50,982 nt of DNA, from NCBI GenBank assembly GCA_026399075.1, contig JAPLRR010000098.1, positions 1-50,982 on the forward strand, written 5' to 3'. Each line of letters opens with the position of its first letter. Positions within the stretch are counted from its first letter, which is position 1. The translations under genes were made by a program, and so were the position numbers. The notes under the pieces were generated by a model. It saw only the letters and a list, made by a program, of their open reading frames with translations, was not told the origin of the DNA and made no database searches. Positions 33,899-40,989 of this stretch are shown here, piece by piece. Source of the DNA: Methylococcales bacterium (GTDB lineage: Bacteria > Pseudomonadota > Gammaproteobacteria > Methylococcales > Methylomonadaceae).

Positions 33899-33968
33899 AT
33901 AGCCTTTTTTTTCGGCTTAATATTGGCTTTGCGCCGTTTTTGTCTGCTACCAAAAGGGCGTGGCCCGC

Positions 33969-34117
33969 AAGCTCCATGCGAACTACGGTTCTGTGCGATC
34001 AAGGCAAATGCAGATTATTTTCTGACTACCGATGATTTGATATTATAAAGAGCCAAGCTGATTGCAGGCATCAAAATCACAGATCCCATAGGATTCATTA
34101 AAGAGGTTTTTATATGA
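33969..34117 (+). pseudogene. PIN-domain toxin, 3' remnant
   Basis: Piece KLHA (33969-33980) is followed by a shortened, frame-shifted stretch and then CAIKANADYFLTTDDLIL, a stop (TAA, where AAA for Lys is usual), RAKLIAGIKITDPIGFIKEVFI and TGA at 34115-34117. This is the C-terminal half of a PIN ribonuclease, with a deletion, a frameshift and a nonsense change. The final stop overlaps the next gene's ATG, the arrangement of an intact PIN/partner operon. Confidence 0.75.
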
Positions 34118-34317
34118 TTACCGATACAGAGATTAAGCAAAAAGGCATCCACATTTTGTCTCAGTACCTTGGTGATGTGGAGGCTGAAAGGTTTATTGCC
34201 TTAATTCAAAGGGAGCGCTTCGATTATACAAAATGGCGGCAGGGGCTGGATGAGGAATTGAGTATTGAGGAAATAAGCCAAAATGCAATGTCGCTTAGAG
34301 CACGGACACAGCTATAG
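34114..34317 (+). CDS. Partner protein of a PIN toxin (antitoxin-like)
   Basis: 67 residues: MITDTEIKQKGIHILSQYLGDVEAERFIALIQRERFDYTKWRQGLDEELSIEEISQNAM. It belongs to a widespread family of short proteins with the phrase EAERFI.LI.RE.FDYTKW, usually next to PIN genes. It overlaps the dead PIN frame by 4 bases. The role as antitoxin is inferred. Start ATG 34114 has AAAGAGG upstream. It ends inside the next palindromic repeat. Confidence 0.8.
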   Translation: MITDTEIKQKGIHILSQYLGDVEAERFIALIQRERFDYTKWRQGLDEELSIEEISQNAMSLRARTQL

Positions 34318-34396
34318 CCCGGTACAGTGCGCATCGCGCACATTTTTCATTCTTCGGTCTTTGTTAAGGTACGCGATGCCCACTCTACGCGGCTTA
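34317..34396. repeat. Palindromic GTGCGCATCGCGCAC repeat, copy B
   Basis: Same order as copy A: GTGCGCATCGCGCAC, TCTTCGGTCTTT, then GGTACGCGATGCCCA and CTACGC. It begins at the stop codon of the preceding gene and could act as a terminator-like hairpin. Confidence 0.85.
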
Positions 34397-34420
34397 GATT
34401 AACGACAGGCAGACTTATTT

Positions 34421-34657
34421 ATGAATAACCCAAAAATTAATTATTTCCCAGAACAGGATATTATCCATTTAACCATAACCGATGAAGAAGAAACAGAAAG
34501 TATGGAATTAAGCCCAAATATTACCGCTGAACTCAATGCCAACGGTGAATTAATCGGTGTGGAGATAGTAAAGGCAAGCACTTTTTTAAGGGATTTTATT
34601 TTGGAAAGCACACAAGCTAAATTAATGCACTTACAACAAGCAATCAAGTTGGCATAA
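34421..34657 (+). CDS. DUF2283 protein
   Basis: 78 residues. NYFPEQDIIHLTITDEEETESMELSPNITAELNANGELIGVEIVKAS is the full DUF2283 pattern (beta strands with a D..Y/I..L, an ELSPNI turn and NGELIGVEI). Proteins of this family accompany DUF4258-type or other small toxins, but no such gene is next to it here. The function is unknown, with a likely antitoxin-related role. ATG 34421. Confidence 0.85.
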   Translation: MNNPKINYFPEQDIIHLTITDEEETESMELSPNITAELNANGELIGVEIVKASTFLRDFILESTQAKLMHLQQAIKLA

Positions 34658-34697
34658 ATTAAGCCGATAAGTGCAAGCACAACCAAGTATCCCAATC

Positions 34698-34919
34698 ATG
34701 AACATAGAAACCAGAATTACCTATAACCCCCTTCAATGCGGTGGCAAACCTTGTATCCGTGGTATGAGAATCCGCGTTAGCGATATTTTGCAAATGTTAG
34801 CCGAAGGGGTAAGCACCGAAGAGATATTACACGACTTCCCTGACTTGGTACTGGAAGACATTCAAGCTTGTTTAATGCTTGCTGCCCGCCGAGTCAATTT
34901 GGAACGCTTGGTGGCATGA
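34698..34919 (+). CDS. DUF433 antitoxin (VapB45-like)
   Basis: 73 residues: RITYNPLQCGGKPCIRGMRIRVSDILQMLAEGVSTEEILHDFPDLVLEDIQACLMLAA. This is the complete DUF433 helix-turn-helix domain, partner of DUF5615 PIN-like toxins. The stop codon overlaps an ATG as in normal pairs, but the downstream toxin is only a stub (next entry). Start ATG 34698 was chosen because MNIETRITYNP is the family opening; the frame is open further upstream without similarity. Confidence 0.9.
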   Translation: MNIETRITYNPLQCGGKPCIRGMRIRVSDILQMLAEGVSTEEILHDFPDLVLEDIQACLMLAARRVNLERLVA

Positions 34920-34981
34920 TTTATTGGGTTGACGCGCATCATGGAGCCAGGTCAACCAATATCGCATTCGGTCTAACTTAA
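34916..34981 (+). pseudogene. DUF5615 PIN-like toxin stub
   Basis: The ATG at 34916 overlaps the DUF433 stop. The first seven codons read MIYWVDA, the standard start of DUF5615 toxins (catalytic Asp in the first strand). The frame then goes into unrelated sequence and stops at 34979-34981 after 21 codons. The remainder of the toxin is missing. Confidence 0.75.
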
Positions 34982-35105
34982 CGATCAGCCGGAGTACGGT
35001 TATAATGCGGTTTTATGTGTCAGCTTTCCGTGCCACGTCCGGTTAGCATTACTTTAGGCGCTTAAGTTCCAACCCTCAGATATCAAGAATCGAAAGGAAA
35101 CCTCT

Positions 35106-35723
35106 ATGAAACATCTATTGCTGGTGTGTTTATACGCTTTTCGGCGTTATAAAAAGTGCTTGAAAAACTTTTTTGTCTTAGCGTTTATATGTGCAGCAAT
35201 GGGTGGATGGCCCGCCCAAGCATCGATAATTGAATGGACGCTAAATAATGTCACGTTTAGTGATGGCGGTACTGCAAGCGGCAGTTTTATTTGGAACTCA
35301 AGCACCAATGCTATATCCACATGGACTATACAAGTCAGCGGCGGCAGTACGGATTTTCTAGCAATCAGTTACACCCCATTCCAGCCTTCGGGTACAGGCG
35401 GTACCCTGTTCGGCAACAATGCTGGTGTTACCTTCAGCTTATTTGATAGCCATGCGCCCGCTTACGCGAGTTCATCATTGAGATACCTTGTATTAGCTAT
35501 GGTCGCGCCATTAAATGCACATGGCGGAAGTCTCGCCATGGCTACTTTAGCTGGGGGCTTCCCATCTCAAGGATTCGAGTGTTTCAACTGCAATCCCGGA
35601 CGATCTGTGACCAGTGGTGAAATTGAGGGTGTACCCGTTCCGATACCCCCTCCCATTTGGCTACTGTGCGGCTCAATACCGGTCTGGGCAGGCCTAGCTA
35701 AACGAAGAAAAATAGCCGGGTAA
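35106..35723 (+). CDS. PEP-CTERM-type secreted protein
   Basis: 205 residues. The N-terminal signal (FVLAFICAAMGGWPAQA) is preceded by a basic stretch. The mature part is Ser/Thr/Gly-rich and opens IIEWTLNNVTFSDGGTASGSF as many PEP-CTERM proteins do. The C-terminus VPVPIPPPIWLL, then SIPVWAGLAKRRKIAG, has the three parts of a sorting signal: VPxP motif, hydrophobic helix, basic end. Exosortase (XrtA/EpsH type) cleaves such signals; it is usually encoded with exopolysaccharide genes, but not in this window. The stop lies inside repeat copy C. Confidence 0.85.
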   Translation: MKHLLLVCLYAFRRYKKCLKNFFVLAFICAAMGGWPAQASIIEWTLNNVTFSDGGTASGSFIWNSSTNAISTWTIQVSGGSTDFLAISYTPFQPSGTGGTLFGNNAGVTFSLFDSHAPAYASSSLRYLVLAMVAPLNAHGGSLAMATLAGGFPSQGFECFNCNPGRSVTSGEIEGVPVPIPPPIWLLCGSIPVWAGLAKRRKIAG

Positions 35724-35792
35724 GCGCATCGCGCGCATTTTCGAATCTTCGGCCTTCCTTAAGGTGCGCGATGCACACCCTAGGCGGCTTTA
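35714..35792. repeat. Palindromic GCGCATCGCGCGC repeat, copy C
   Basis: GCGCATCGCGCGC, TCTTCGGCCTT, GGTGCGCGATGCACA and CTAGGCGGC, in the same order as copies A and B. It overlaps the stop codon of the PEP-CTERM gene. Confidence 0.8.
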
Positions 35793-36035
35793 CGTTTCAA
35801 GCCCAAGCCGGAATCAGCACCGATGCCGACCGCAATTGCATCTCCAACATCCACCACCATGGGCTGTCTTATCAGCTGGCGTTAAAAAAATTGTTGTTTT
35901 TAATTGCCGAGGCAGAAAACTTGGGGTATTCGGGCTGTTTGTTGAAGGATGAAACGCAGGCGGGGAGTGGCGATGGGGTGTTGATAGAAGGGTAGGGTTA
36001 GCCTGTCGTACAGCACTAGGTGCGCCTTGTTCCGT
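35793..36035 (+). other. Possible gene remnant, unrecognised
   Basis: A plus-strand frame (35771-35995) starts inside the repeat and reads ISTDADRNCISNIHHHG, ALKKLLFLIAEAENLGYSGCLL. It may be a fragment of a real protein, because the helix pattern looks natural. I do not recognise the family, and there is no ribosome site. Confidence 0.25.
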
Positions 36036-36395
36036 TTAAAGTTTGGCTTGTAGCTTGTTGTCTAGCGTCAATAATTCAAGTTTGTGGGCTAGTGCGGTCG
36101 CGGCAATAATGGCATCGGGCAGTTTTACGCGGTGTTGTCGGCGAAATTGGATAGTCAACGCTTCAATCGCAGGTGTAAGGCTCAAGTAGGCCATTCTGTC
36201 CAGTAACCCTTTTACCGTCCGTTCTTCATGATCGGTTATACCAACAAATCCCAACAGTTCCATACGCGTTATGGTGCTGTAGGCACATTGGCTGATACCG
36301 ACTTGTTTGCTGTGCATTAATGCAATCACTGCCTCGCTGTGTTGGTACATACCGAGGATGATGTTAGTGTCCAGCAAGTACTTAACGCCATTCAT
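36036..36395 (-). CDS. vapC: VapC-type PIN ribonuclease toxin
   Basis: 119 residues, intact. YLLDTNIILGMY holds the first catalytic Asp, STITRMELLGF the Glu, LPDAIIAATALAHKLELLTLDNK the remaining acidic residues and the closing strand. VapC toxins cut tRNA or rRNA under Mg2+. It overlaps the preceding antitoxin gene by 14 bases. It is the only intact PIN toxin in the window. Confidence 0.92.
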   Translation of the reverse strand: MNGVKYLLDTNIILGMYQHSEAVIALMHSKQVGISQCAYSTITRMELLGFVGITDHEERTVKGLLDRMAYLSLTPAIEALTIQFRRQHRVKLPDAIIAATALAHKLELLTLDNKLQAKL

Positions 36396-36618
36396 CGCGT
36401 ATGGCGGCTTGAATGGCTATAGGGTCCCCGGCATAGGTGGGTAGCTTGGGAAGTGTGGCTATAATGTCTGTCATTAGTTCCGTCGGTTGGGAAGCTTGCG
36501 TTTCTATTAAGTAGCTGGCAAGGGCTTGTTTGACCAATTGCACTGCACCTGTGTGTTCGCGCTGCATCAGTTGCTTAAGCAATCGGGCAGTGTCGTCATC
36601 AAGTTCTAGGGTCATCAT
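36382..36618 (-). CDS. VapB-like antitoxin
   Basis: 78 residues. The start MMTLELDDDTARLLKQLMQREHTGAVQLVKQALASYL is a ribbon-helix-helix type head. The C-terminus (PKLPTYAGDPIAIQAAIRDEWR) is the toxin-binding tail. Promoter not seen. It comes before vapC in the operon as usual. Start could be either of the first two ATGs. Confidence 0.85.
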   Translation of the reverse strand: MMTLELDDDTARLLKQLMQREHTGAVQLVKQALASYLIETQASQPTELMTDIIATLPKLPTYAGDPIAIQAAIRDEWR

Positions 36619-36749
36619 CGCTTAATCTCCTTAGGTTTATATTGATAGTTTTCACGTTCCGCTTGGGAAATATAAAGCCGCTTCAAACGCAAGTGCTGCG
36701 GCTTACTTTTATCACCACATCCTACGGTGTGCATACACAATATTTTAAT

Positions 36750-36995
36750 TTATTTAAGTTTTGGCGGGAATAAGCGGCGTTTGCGGCCTGTCAAGGCTAA
36801 ATCCATTTCTTCTACAGACACGGCTTTTTGTTCGGTTTTGTAAAGCCTGCCAAATACCTCATCAACGGTTTTATAATTTTTTGATTTAGGGGTGCTTAGC
36901 CTTAAGCGAAATTCATGGATAAGTTTATAAACATCCCCCATTTTTTCAGGAGGAATTGCTTTTATTTCTGCAATCACTTGGTCTTGTAATCTCAT
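36750..36995 (-). CDS. Small hypothetical, antitoxin-like
   Basis: 81 residues: MRLQDQVIAEIKAIPPEKMGDVYKLIHEFRLRLSTP and a basic/acidic tail ending TGRKRRLFPPKLK. The opening (IKAIPPEKMGDVYKLIHEF) resembles DUF2281-like antitoxins. No toxin gene follows. ATG 36995 is preceded by AGGAGCC; a longer frame upstream lacks similarity. A real protein is likely, the role uncertain. Confidence 0.6.
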   Translation of the reverse strand: MRLQDQVIAEIKAIPPEKMGDVYKLIHEFRLRLSTPKSKNYKTVDEVFGRLYKTEQKAVSVEEMDLALTGRKRRLFPPKLK

Positions 36996-37343
36996 TTTTG
37001 GCTCCTGCTTTATTTTTTTCAGGGTTGTAGCGTAACACGCGGCATACTGGTTGCAAACATTCACCGCGATACGTTTTAGCAAGTTATATTTCCCCGCTGC
37101 GAGGGAATTCATCCGGCAATGCGCTGGCGTTGCGGTGTGAACAGGCAAGACTGCGGCCAAGAAGACGCTGGTGTTTCTTCAATTCTGGGTTTCATTGCTG
37201 ACCCGGCAACGTCTAAAGCCGTTGCACTCCAAGGGTTTGTGCTTCACATTGGGCTGTGAAGCAAGGCATAGGAGCTTAAAAAATCGCGGCGGCCTTAGTC
37301 TGGTTTAAATAAGATTGGGGGTAAAAGGCTAAAGTGCATAGGG
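36996..37343. other. Gene-free region with shared repeat arm
   Basis: GTCTAAAGCCGTTGCACTCC (37211-37230) matches 20183-20202 at 19 of 20 positions, upstream of the NACHT-FGE gene. GCAACG...CGTTGC (37207-37225) is a small palindrome around it. No gene seen. Confidence 0.6.
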
Positions 37344-38513
37344 TTAGTCCTGTGCAAGACGGAAACCGATGTCGAAGCTACGCAGGTCCGGGATGATCCT
37401 GAAACGGTTCGCCGAACGTAAGAGGAGATATTCGTTGAACCAAGAACCGCCGCGCACCACCCGCGCTGCGCAGTTTGCGGATTCATAAGGTTTGCCGTCA
37501 TTTTGGGCTTGCTGATAATTGTCAGAATAACCATCTTGCACCCATTCCCAAACATTGCCCGCCATATCGTATAAGCCCCAAGCATTGGGTCGTTTTTCAC
37601 CAACGGAATGGGTTTTACCATCAGAATTACCCCAAAAACACGCGTAATCAGCCGCTAGTTGCCCGTTATCACCCCAATAAAATCGGCTGTTCGCTCTTGC
37701 ACGGCAGGCATATTCCCATTCAGCTTCGGTTGGCAAACGGTACGCATTGCCTGTTTGTGCTGACAACCACGCGGCGTAGTTGTTCGCATCTTGCCAAGAC
37801 ACGTTTATCACAGGCCGTTTGCCCTTGCCCCAGCCCTCATCATTAGGCAGTTGGCGTTGAGTGGCCTGCACAAACAAGGCATATTCGGCAAACGTGACTG
37901 GGTATTTGCCCAAATAAAACGGGTGGGCGAGGGTGACGGGATGGATAGGTTGTTCATTTTCATATTCGTTGCTGCCCATCATAAAACGTCCGGCGGGGAT
38001 AAGCACAAGCTCCGGTTCAATATAGGCTAGCGTTTTGCAGGCTGCGACGGGCGTGGGTTGTGGCGTTGGTAAGGCAACCGTGTCATCATCAGCTGGTTTG
38101 CTTGCTAAATCAGGCGTGTATAGGCTGAGCTTTAAGGTGATAGCCTGTTGTAGCTTAATAAATTCGGGCGCATTGATGTCACCCTGCCATGATGAGAAAT
38201 TTTCTGCGTGTAAAGAACCGAAACCCAAAGGCAAACTAATCGACTCGATTAATACTGGGACCAAGATGTTGCGCTCGCGCCCCAATCGCGCTTCATCACG
38301 TACATAATGGGATTTTTTTGCCACCTCAGACCATAACACCACCATACACGCGGCAGCTTCAATTGCCGCTTCAATCACCGCATCAAAATCTTGCCCGCCC
38401 AAGATAGACTTCGTGTCCCAAAACACCGTCCAACCTTCTTGCTCTAAGGCCGTCACAAATAACTTGGCCTTGGCTTGGTCTTGACGTGAATAGCTTAAAA
38501 ATATGTCCGCCAA
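37344..38513 (-). CDS. TIR-FGE fusion protein
   Basis: 389 residues. Residues 1-135 are a TIR domain: MADIFLSYSRQDQAKAK, then WTVFWDTKSILGG and VLWSEVAKKSHYVRDEARLG, where Glu74 is the expected NADase catalytic acid. A linker leads to an FGE/SUMF1-like fold (about 165-389) with LVLIPAGRFMMGSNEYENEQP, PVTFAEYALFVQA, AGNVWEWVQDG, RVVRGGSW and IGFRLAQD. The catalytic cysteines of FGE are absent. The likely mode is sensing by the C-terminus and NAD+ depletion by TIR. Residues 359-382 form a predicted DGR variable region. No other defence gene is adjacent, and the gene appears monocistronic. Confidence 0.92.
   Translation of the reverse strand: MADIFLSYSRQDQAKAKLFVTALEQEGWTVFWDTKSILGGQDFDAVIEAAIEAAACMVVLWSEVAKKSHYVRDEARLGRERNILVPVLIESISLPLGFGSLHAENFSSWQGDINAPEFIKLQQAITLKLSLYTPDLASKPADDDTVALPTPQPTPVAACKTLAYIEPELVLIPAGRFMMGSNEYENEQPIHPVTLAHPFYLGKYPVTFAEYALFVQATQRQLPNDEGWGKGKRPVINVSWQDANNYAAWLSAQTGNAYRLPTEAEWEYACRARANSRFYWGDNGQLAADYACFWGNSDGKTHSVGEKRPNAWGLYDMAGNVWEWVQDGYSDNYQQAQNDGKPYESANCAARVVRGGSWFNEYLLLRSANRFRIIPDLRSFDIGFRLAQD
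37368..37439 (-). other. Predicted DGR variable region in the TIR-FGE gene
   Basis: Codons for residues 359-382, between the fixed RGGSW and GFR. They include TTC, AAC, CTC, CTC, AAC, TTC, ATC, ATC, GAC, AGC, TTC, GAC: NNC codons reachable from AAC by changes at the two adenines. Fixed RSANR and P are kept as in DGR targets. A few codons (GAA, TAT, TTA, CTG) do not fit, so either the template differs there or diversification is old. Confidence 0.55.
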
Positions 38514-38653
38514 ACTCCCCCCTGTTTGTTGAATAACTGGTGGTGATTATCTTACAACATCCCGCCTCCCATCAGGCGGTAAATCCTGACGTATAGGGTA
38601 GGCTGTGCATACCTTTTACATTCAGCTTTGGCTGATTTTAAAAGCCTTGTAGT

Positions 38654-38772
38654 CCGGAATAAGCCGTTTTGAGCAATAGCGAAAAGCGGCGTTTCCGGCA
38701 GATTAGGCGTATTAGCTGCGTGGTGTGCCGGAAACGGCAGTTTTCACTCACGTTCAAACTACCTTATTCGGG
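38654..38772. repeat. Dispersed palindromic repeat (MITE-like), copy 2
   Basis: 119 bp. CCGGAATAAG at the left and CCTTATTCGGG at the right are inverted; inner GTTTCCGGCA/TGCCGGAAAC also. It matches 16796-16900 along most of its length and lies 141 bases upstream of the TIR-FGE start. Confidence 0.8.
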
Positions 38773-38860
38773 CCTACAGGCTGTGTGGGTTGTATCTGAA
38801 CCTAGAGTGATACATTATTTATATGATTTTTATGATAAATATTATTATTGTTATTTTGTC

Positions 38861-38878
38861 TGGTACTCGCCTTGGTAC
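38861..38878. promoter_or_regulatory. TGGTAC pair near the left end of the integrated element
   Basis: TGGTACTCGCCTTGGTACA resembles TGGTACACGTCTTGGTACA at 47160-47178, close to the integrase. These may be integrase or excisionase arm sites. The left pair lies outside the proposed att core, which does not fit a simple model. Confidence 0.35.
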
Positions 38879-38972
38879 ACATAAATGTTAAGAGCTGTTG
38901 CTATTATGTGGCACAACAAAAGGCAATAAAAGCCTATTAATCATTATTTTTTTTAGCAAGTGTTGCCGCTAA

Positions 38973-38986
38973 TGATTCAATGCCTT
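38973..38986. other. Candidate left attachment site
   Basis: TGATTCAATGCCTT, a perfect 14-bp match to 47236-47249 just outside the integrase gene. The two copies bracket about 8.3 kb that holds every element-type gene of this part of the window. Confidence 0.5.
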
Positions 38987-38996
38987 TAGTGGAGTG

Positions 38997-39870
38997 GCTT
39001 TAATCGGTCGTGGCTTAACTGCTGCAACAAGTCGGGGGTTTATCCGGCTGGGCCTAAATACTGTCATGGCCGTGGGTTTTATGCGGGGCTGGCTTAATGC
39101 TGCAATGGCCGTGGGTTTTATCCGGTTGGGCCTAAATTCCGTCATGGCCGTGGGTTTTATCCGGCTGGGCTTAAAGGCTGCCATTGCCATGGGTTTTATC
39201 CGGTTGGGCCTAAATGCCGTCATGGCCATGGGTTTTATCCGGCTTCAGCTAAATGGCCACCAAGATCGGGGGTTTAATCGGTCGTGGCTTAAAGGCCGCC
39301 ATGGCCATGGGTTTTATCCGGCTGGGCCTAAACGCCGTCATGGCCGTGGGTTTTACGCGGCTTCAGCTAAATGGCCACGATGATCGGGGTTTTAATCGGT
39401 CGTGGCTTAAAGGCTGCAATAAGGCGGGTGTTTATCTGGCTGGGCTCAAAGGCTGCCATGGCTTTAGGTTTTATCCGACTGGGCCTAAATGCCGCCATGG
39501 CTTTGGGTCTTATCCGACTGGGCCTAAATACTGTCATGGCCGTGGGTTTTATCCGGTTTGGCTTAAATGCCTTCATGGCTTTAGGTTTTATCCGGCTGGG
39601 CTTAAAGGCTGCCCATTGCCGTGGGTTTTATCCGGTTGGGCCTAAATACTGCCATGGCCGTGGGTTTTATGCGGGGCTGGCTTAATGCTGCAATGGCCAT
39701 GGGCTTTATCCGGTTGGGCCTAAATACTGCCATGGCCGTGGGTTTTACACGGCTTCAGCTTGATGGCCACCATGATCGGGGTTTTATCCGGTTGGGCCTA
39801 AATTCCGTCATGGCCGTGGGTTTTATCTGGCTGGGCTTAAAGGCTGCCATTGCCGTGGGTTTTAGGGTGT
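38997..39870 (+). repeat. 39-bp degenerate tandem repeat array, about 22 units
   Basis: Unit like GGTTTTATCCGGCTGGGC followed by CTAAATGCCGTCATGGCCGTG; 39 bases (13 codons). Units vary by point changes. A longer variant (CGGCTTCAGCTAAATGGCCAC, GATCGGGGT, sometimes then TTTAATCGGTCGTGGC) recurs at about 39240, 39358 and 39748, so there is higher-order order. Reading frames VMAVGFIRLGLNA-type appear in pieces but the phase shifts several times, no ribosome site precedes them, and one frame carries a stop per unit. I treat it as non-coding or decayed. It is not CRISPR: there are no unique spacers. Confidence 0.9.
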
Positions 39871-40074
39871 TCTGGCTTATGGTTTGGGTAGGTGATGCTT
39901 TGATGCTAATGCCCCAAGCTATACGCCCAAGACGTTTTCACCTATCGGCCTAATCTAACAGCCTTAAATTCCAAATACAAGCGGGGTGGGGGTAGGCATA
40001 GCAACGCCATTTTTTCTTTATACCGCTTTATACCACCAAGTAACGCTTGGCGCGGCTCTTGATTTGCGATAAAT

Positions 40075-40521
40075 TTACCGTTTACTAAACACTAAAGGCT
40101 TAAAAAATGCTGTTATGGCGGCCTTTTTTTCTGCTATTAAAGCCAGTTCTTGGCGATTCATTGCGTTTAAAATTCTTCTTATTGACCGCGTCCCTATTTT
40201 ATATTTTAAAGACAATTCATACCCAGAAAGCCCCGCTTTACTGTCTTCAAATATGGCAATATCCCGCGCCAACAGCTTTAATTTTAAGCAAGCTGGTATC
40301 TCAAGTTGGGTAAGCCCAAATATTGCCGTTAGTTTTTTCGCGTCATCAATGCCAATTAAGCCAGTCAGCTTATTGGTAGGTTTTGCGGATGCGGGGACAT
40401 CCACCAAAGCCCCGCCATATTTGTTAATCAAGATAAAGGTGGATTCAATGCTGATAATAGTCATCAAATAATGAATGCTTTCCGGTAAATAATCATAAAT
40501 AGCTTTAATTTCTGGCTTCAT
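40075..40521 (-). CDS. Mor-family transcription activator
   Basis: 148 residues. The N-terminal half (LPESIHYLMTIISIESTFILINKYGG, then TNKLTGLIGIDDAKKLTAIFG) is the Mor dimer domain, and AGLSGYELSLKYKIGTRSIRRILN is the helix-turn-helix. In phage Mu, Mor activates middle-to-late transcription; homologues occur in Mu-like and satellite elements. It lies left of the replication genes in this element, probably controlling them. A typical length. Confidence 0.75.
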   Translation of the reverse strand: MKPEIKAIYDYLPESIHYLMTIISIESTFILINKYGGALVDVPASAKPTNKLTGLIGIDDAKKLTAIFGLTQLEIPACLKLKLLARDIAIFEDSKAGLSGYELSLKYKIGTRSIRRILNAMNRQELALIAEKKAAITAFFKPLVFSKR

Positions 40522-40690
40522 TGTTGGCTCTTGGCTACAAAAGAAGCCGTATTATGAAGCGCGTTTTATTGTTGTTGAACGGAATAAAAAATCAGTAAGT
40601 ATTTTATTATCAATGTGTTGTGTTAGATGGTATCAAGCCGTGTTATAGGTATTAAAAAGCCGCAAAGGTTCGCGGCTGTTGTGGCTTTAA

Positions 40691-40903
40691 TCAATCTTCA
40701 AATAAGTCTAGCTGCTTTCCCTTTTCCTGCTCTTCCCGTAAATACCTTAACAGTTTTTTCTTGTGCTTTTTGGCGGCCACCACCCAAAGTGCGGCGGCCT
40801 CGTTTTCGTTCGATGTAATAAGAATGCTTCGGCTGTTGTTAAGCGATAGCCTAACGCCGGAACGGTTGGCAATGGTTACAAAATAACGTGGGTCAAATTT
40901 CAT
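40691..40903 (-). CDS. Small hypothetical protein of the element
   Basis: 70 residues: MKFDPRYFVTIANRSGVRLSLNNSRSILITSNENEAAALWVVAAKKHKKKLLRYLREEQEKGKQ and an acidic end. The head suggests a small beta domain followed by a charged helix. No family known. ATG 40903 has AGGTTCTTTTT upstream. Same direction as the genes around it. Confidence 0.55.
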   Translation of the reverse strand: MKFDPRYFVTIANRSGVRLSLNNSRSILITSNENEAAALWVVAAKKHKKKLLRYLREEQEKGKQLDLFED

Positions 40904-40989
40904 AAAAAGAACCTTTACGCGGGGTTATTGGTTGGCGGCATGTTGGCTGTGTTTTTGTGGGTTGCTGGTTGGTTTTCTTCAAAAAAAGT

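Noticed and set aside
34971..35070. attC site starting at GTCTAAC
   Set aside because: The matching right core is only GTTAGCA (two mismatches) and the inner arms pair weakly; kept only as a remark under the integron finding.
38997..39870. Array read as a CRISPR locus
   Set aside because: Units follow one another directly, the 'spacers' are themselves repeats, and no cas gene is near.
38994..39953. Tandem array read as a repeat protein (GFIRLGLNA units)
   Set aside because: The open phase changes several times, no ribosome site precedes the frames, and the third frame has a stop in each unit.
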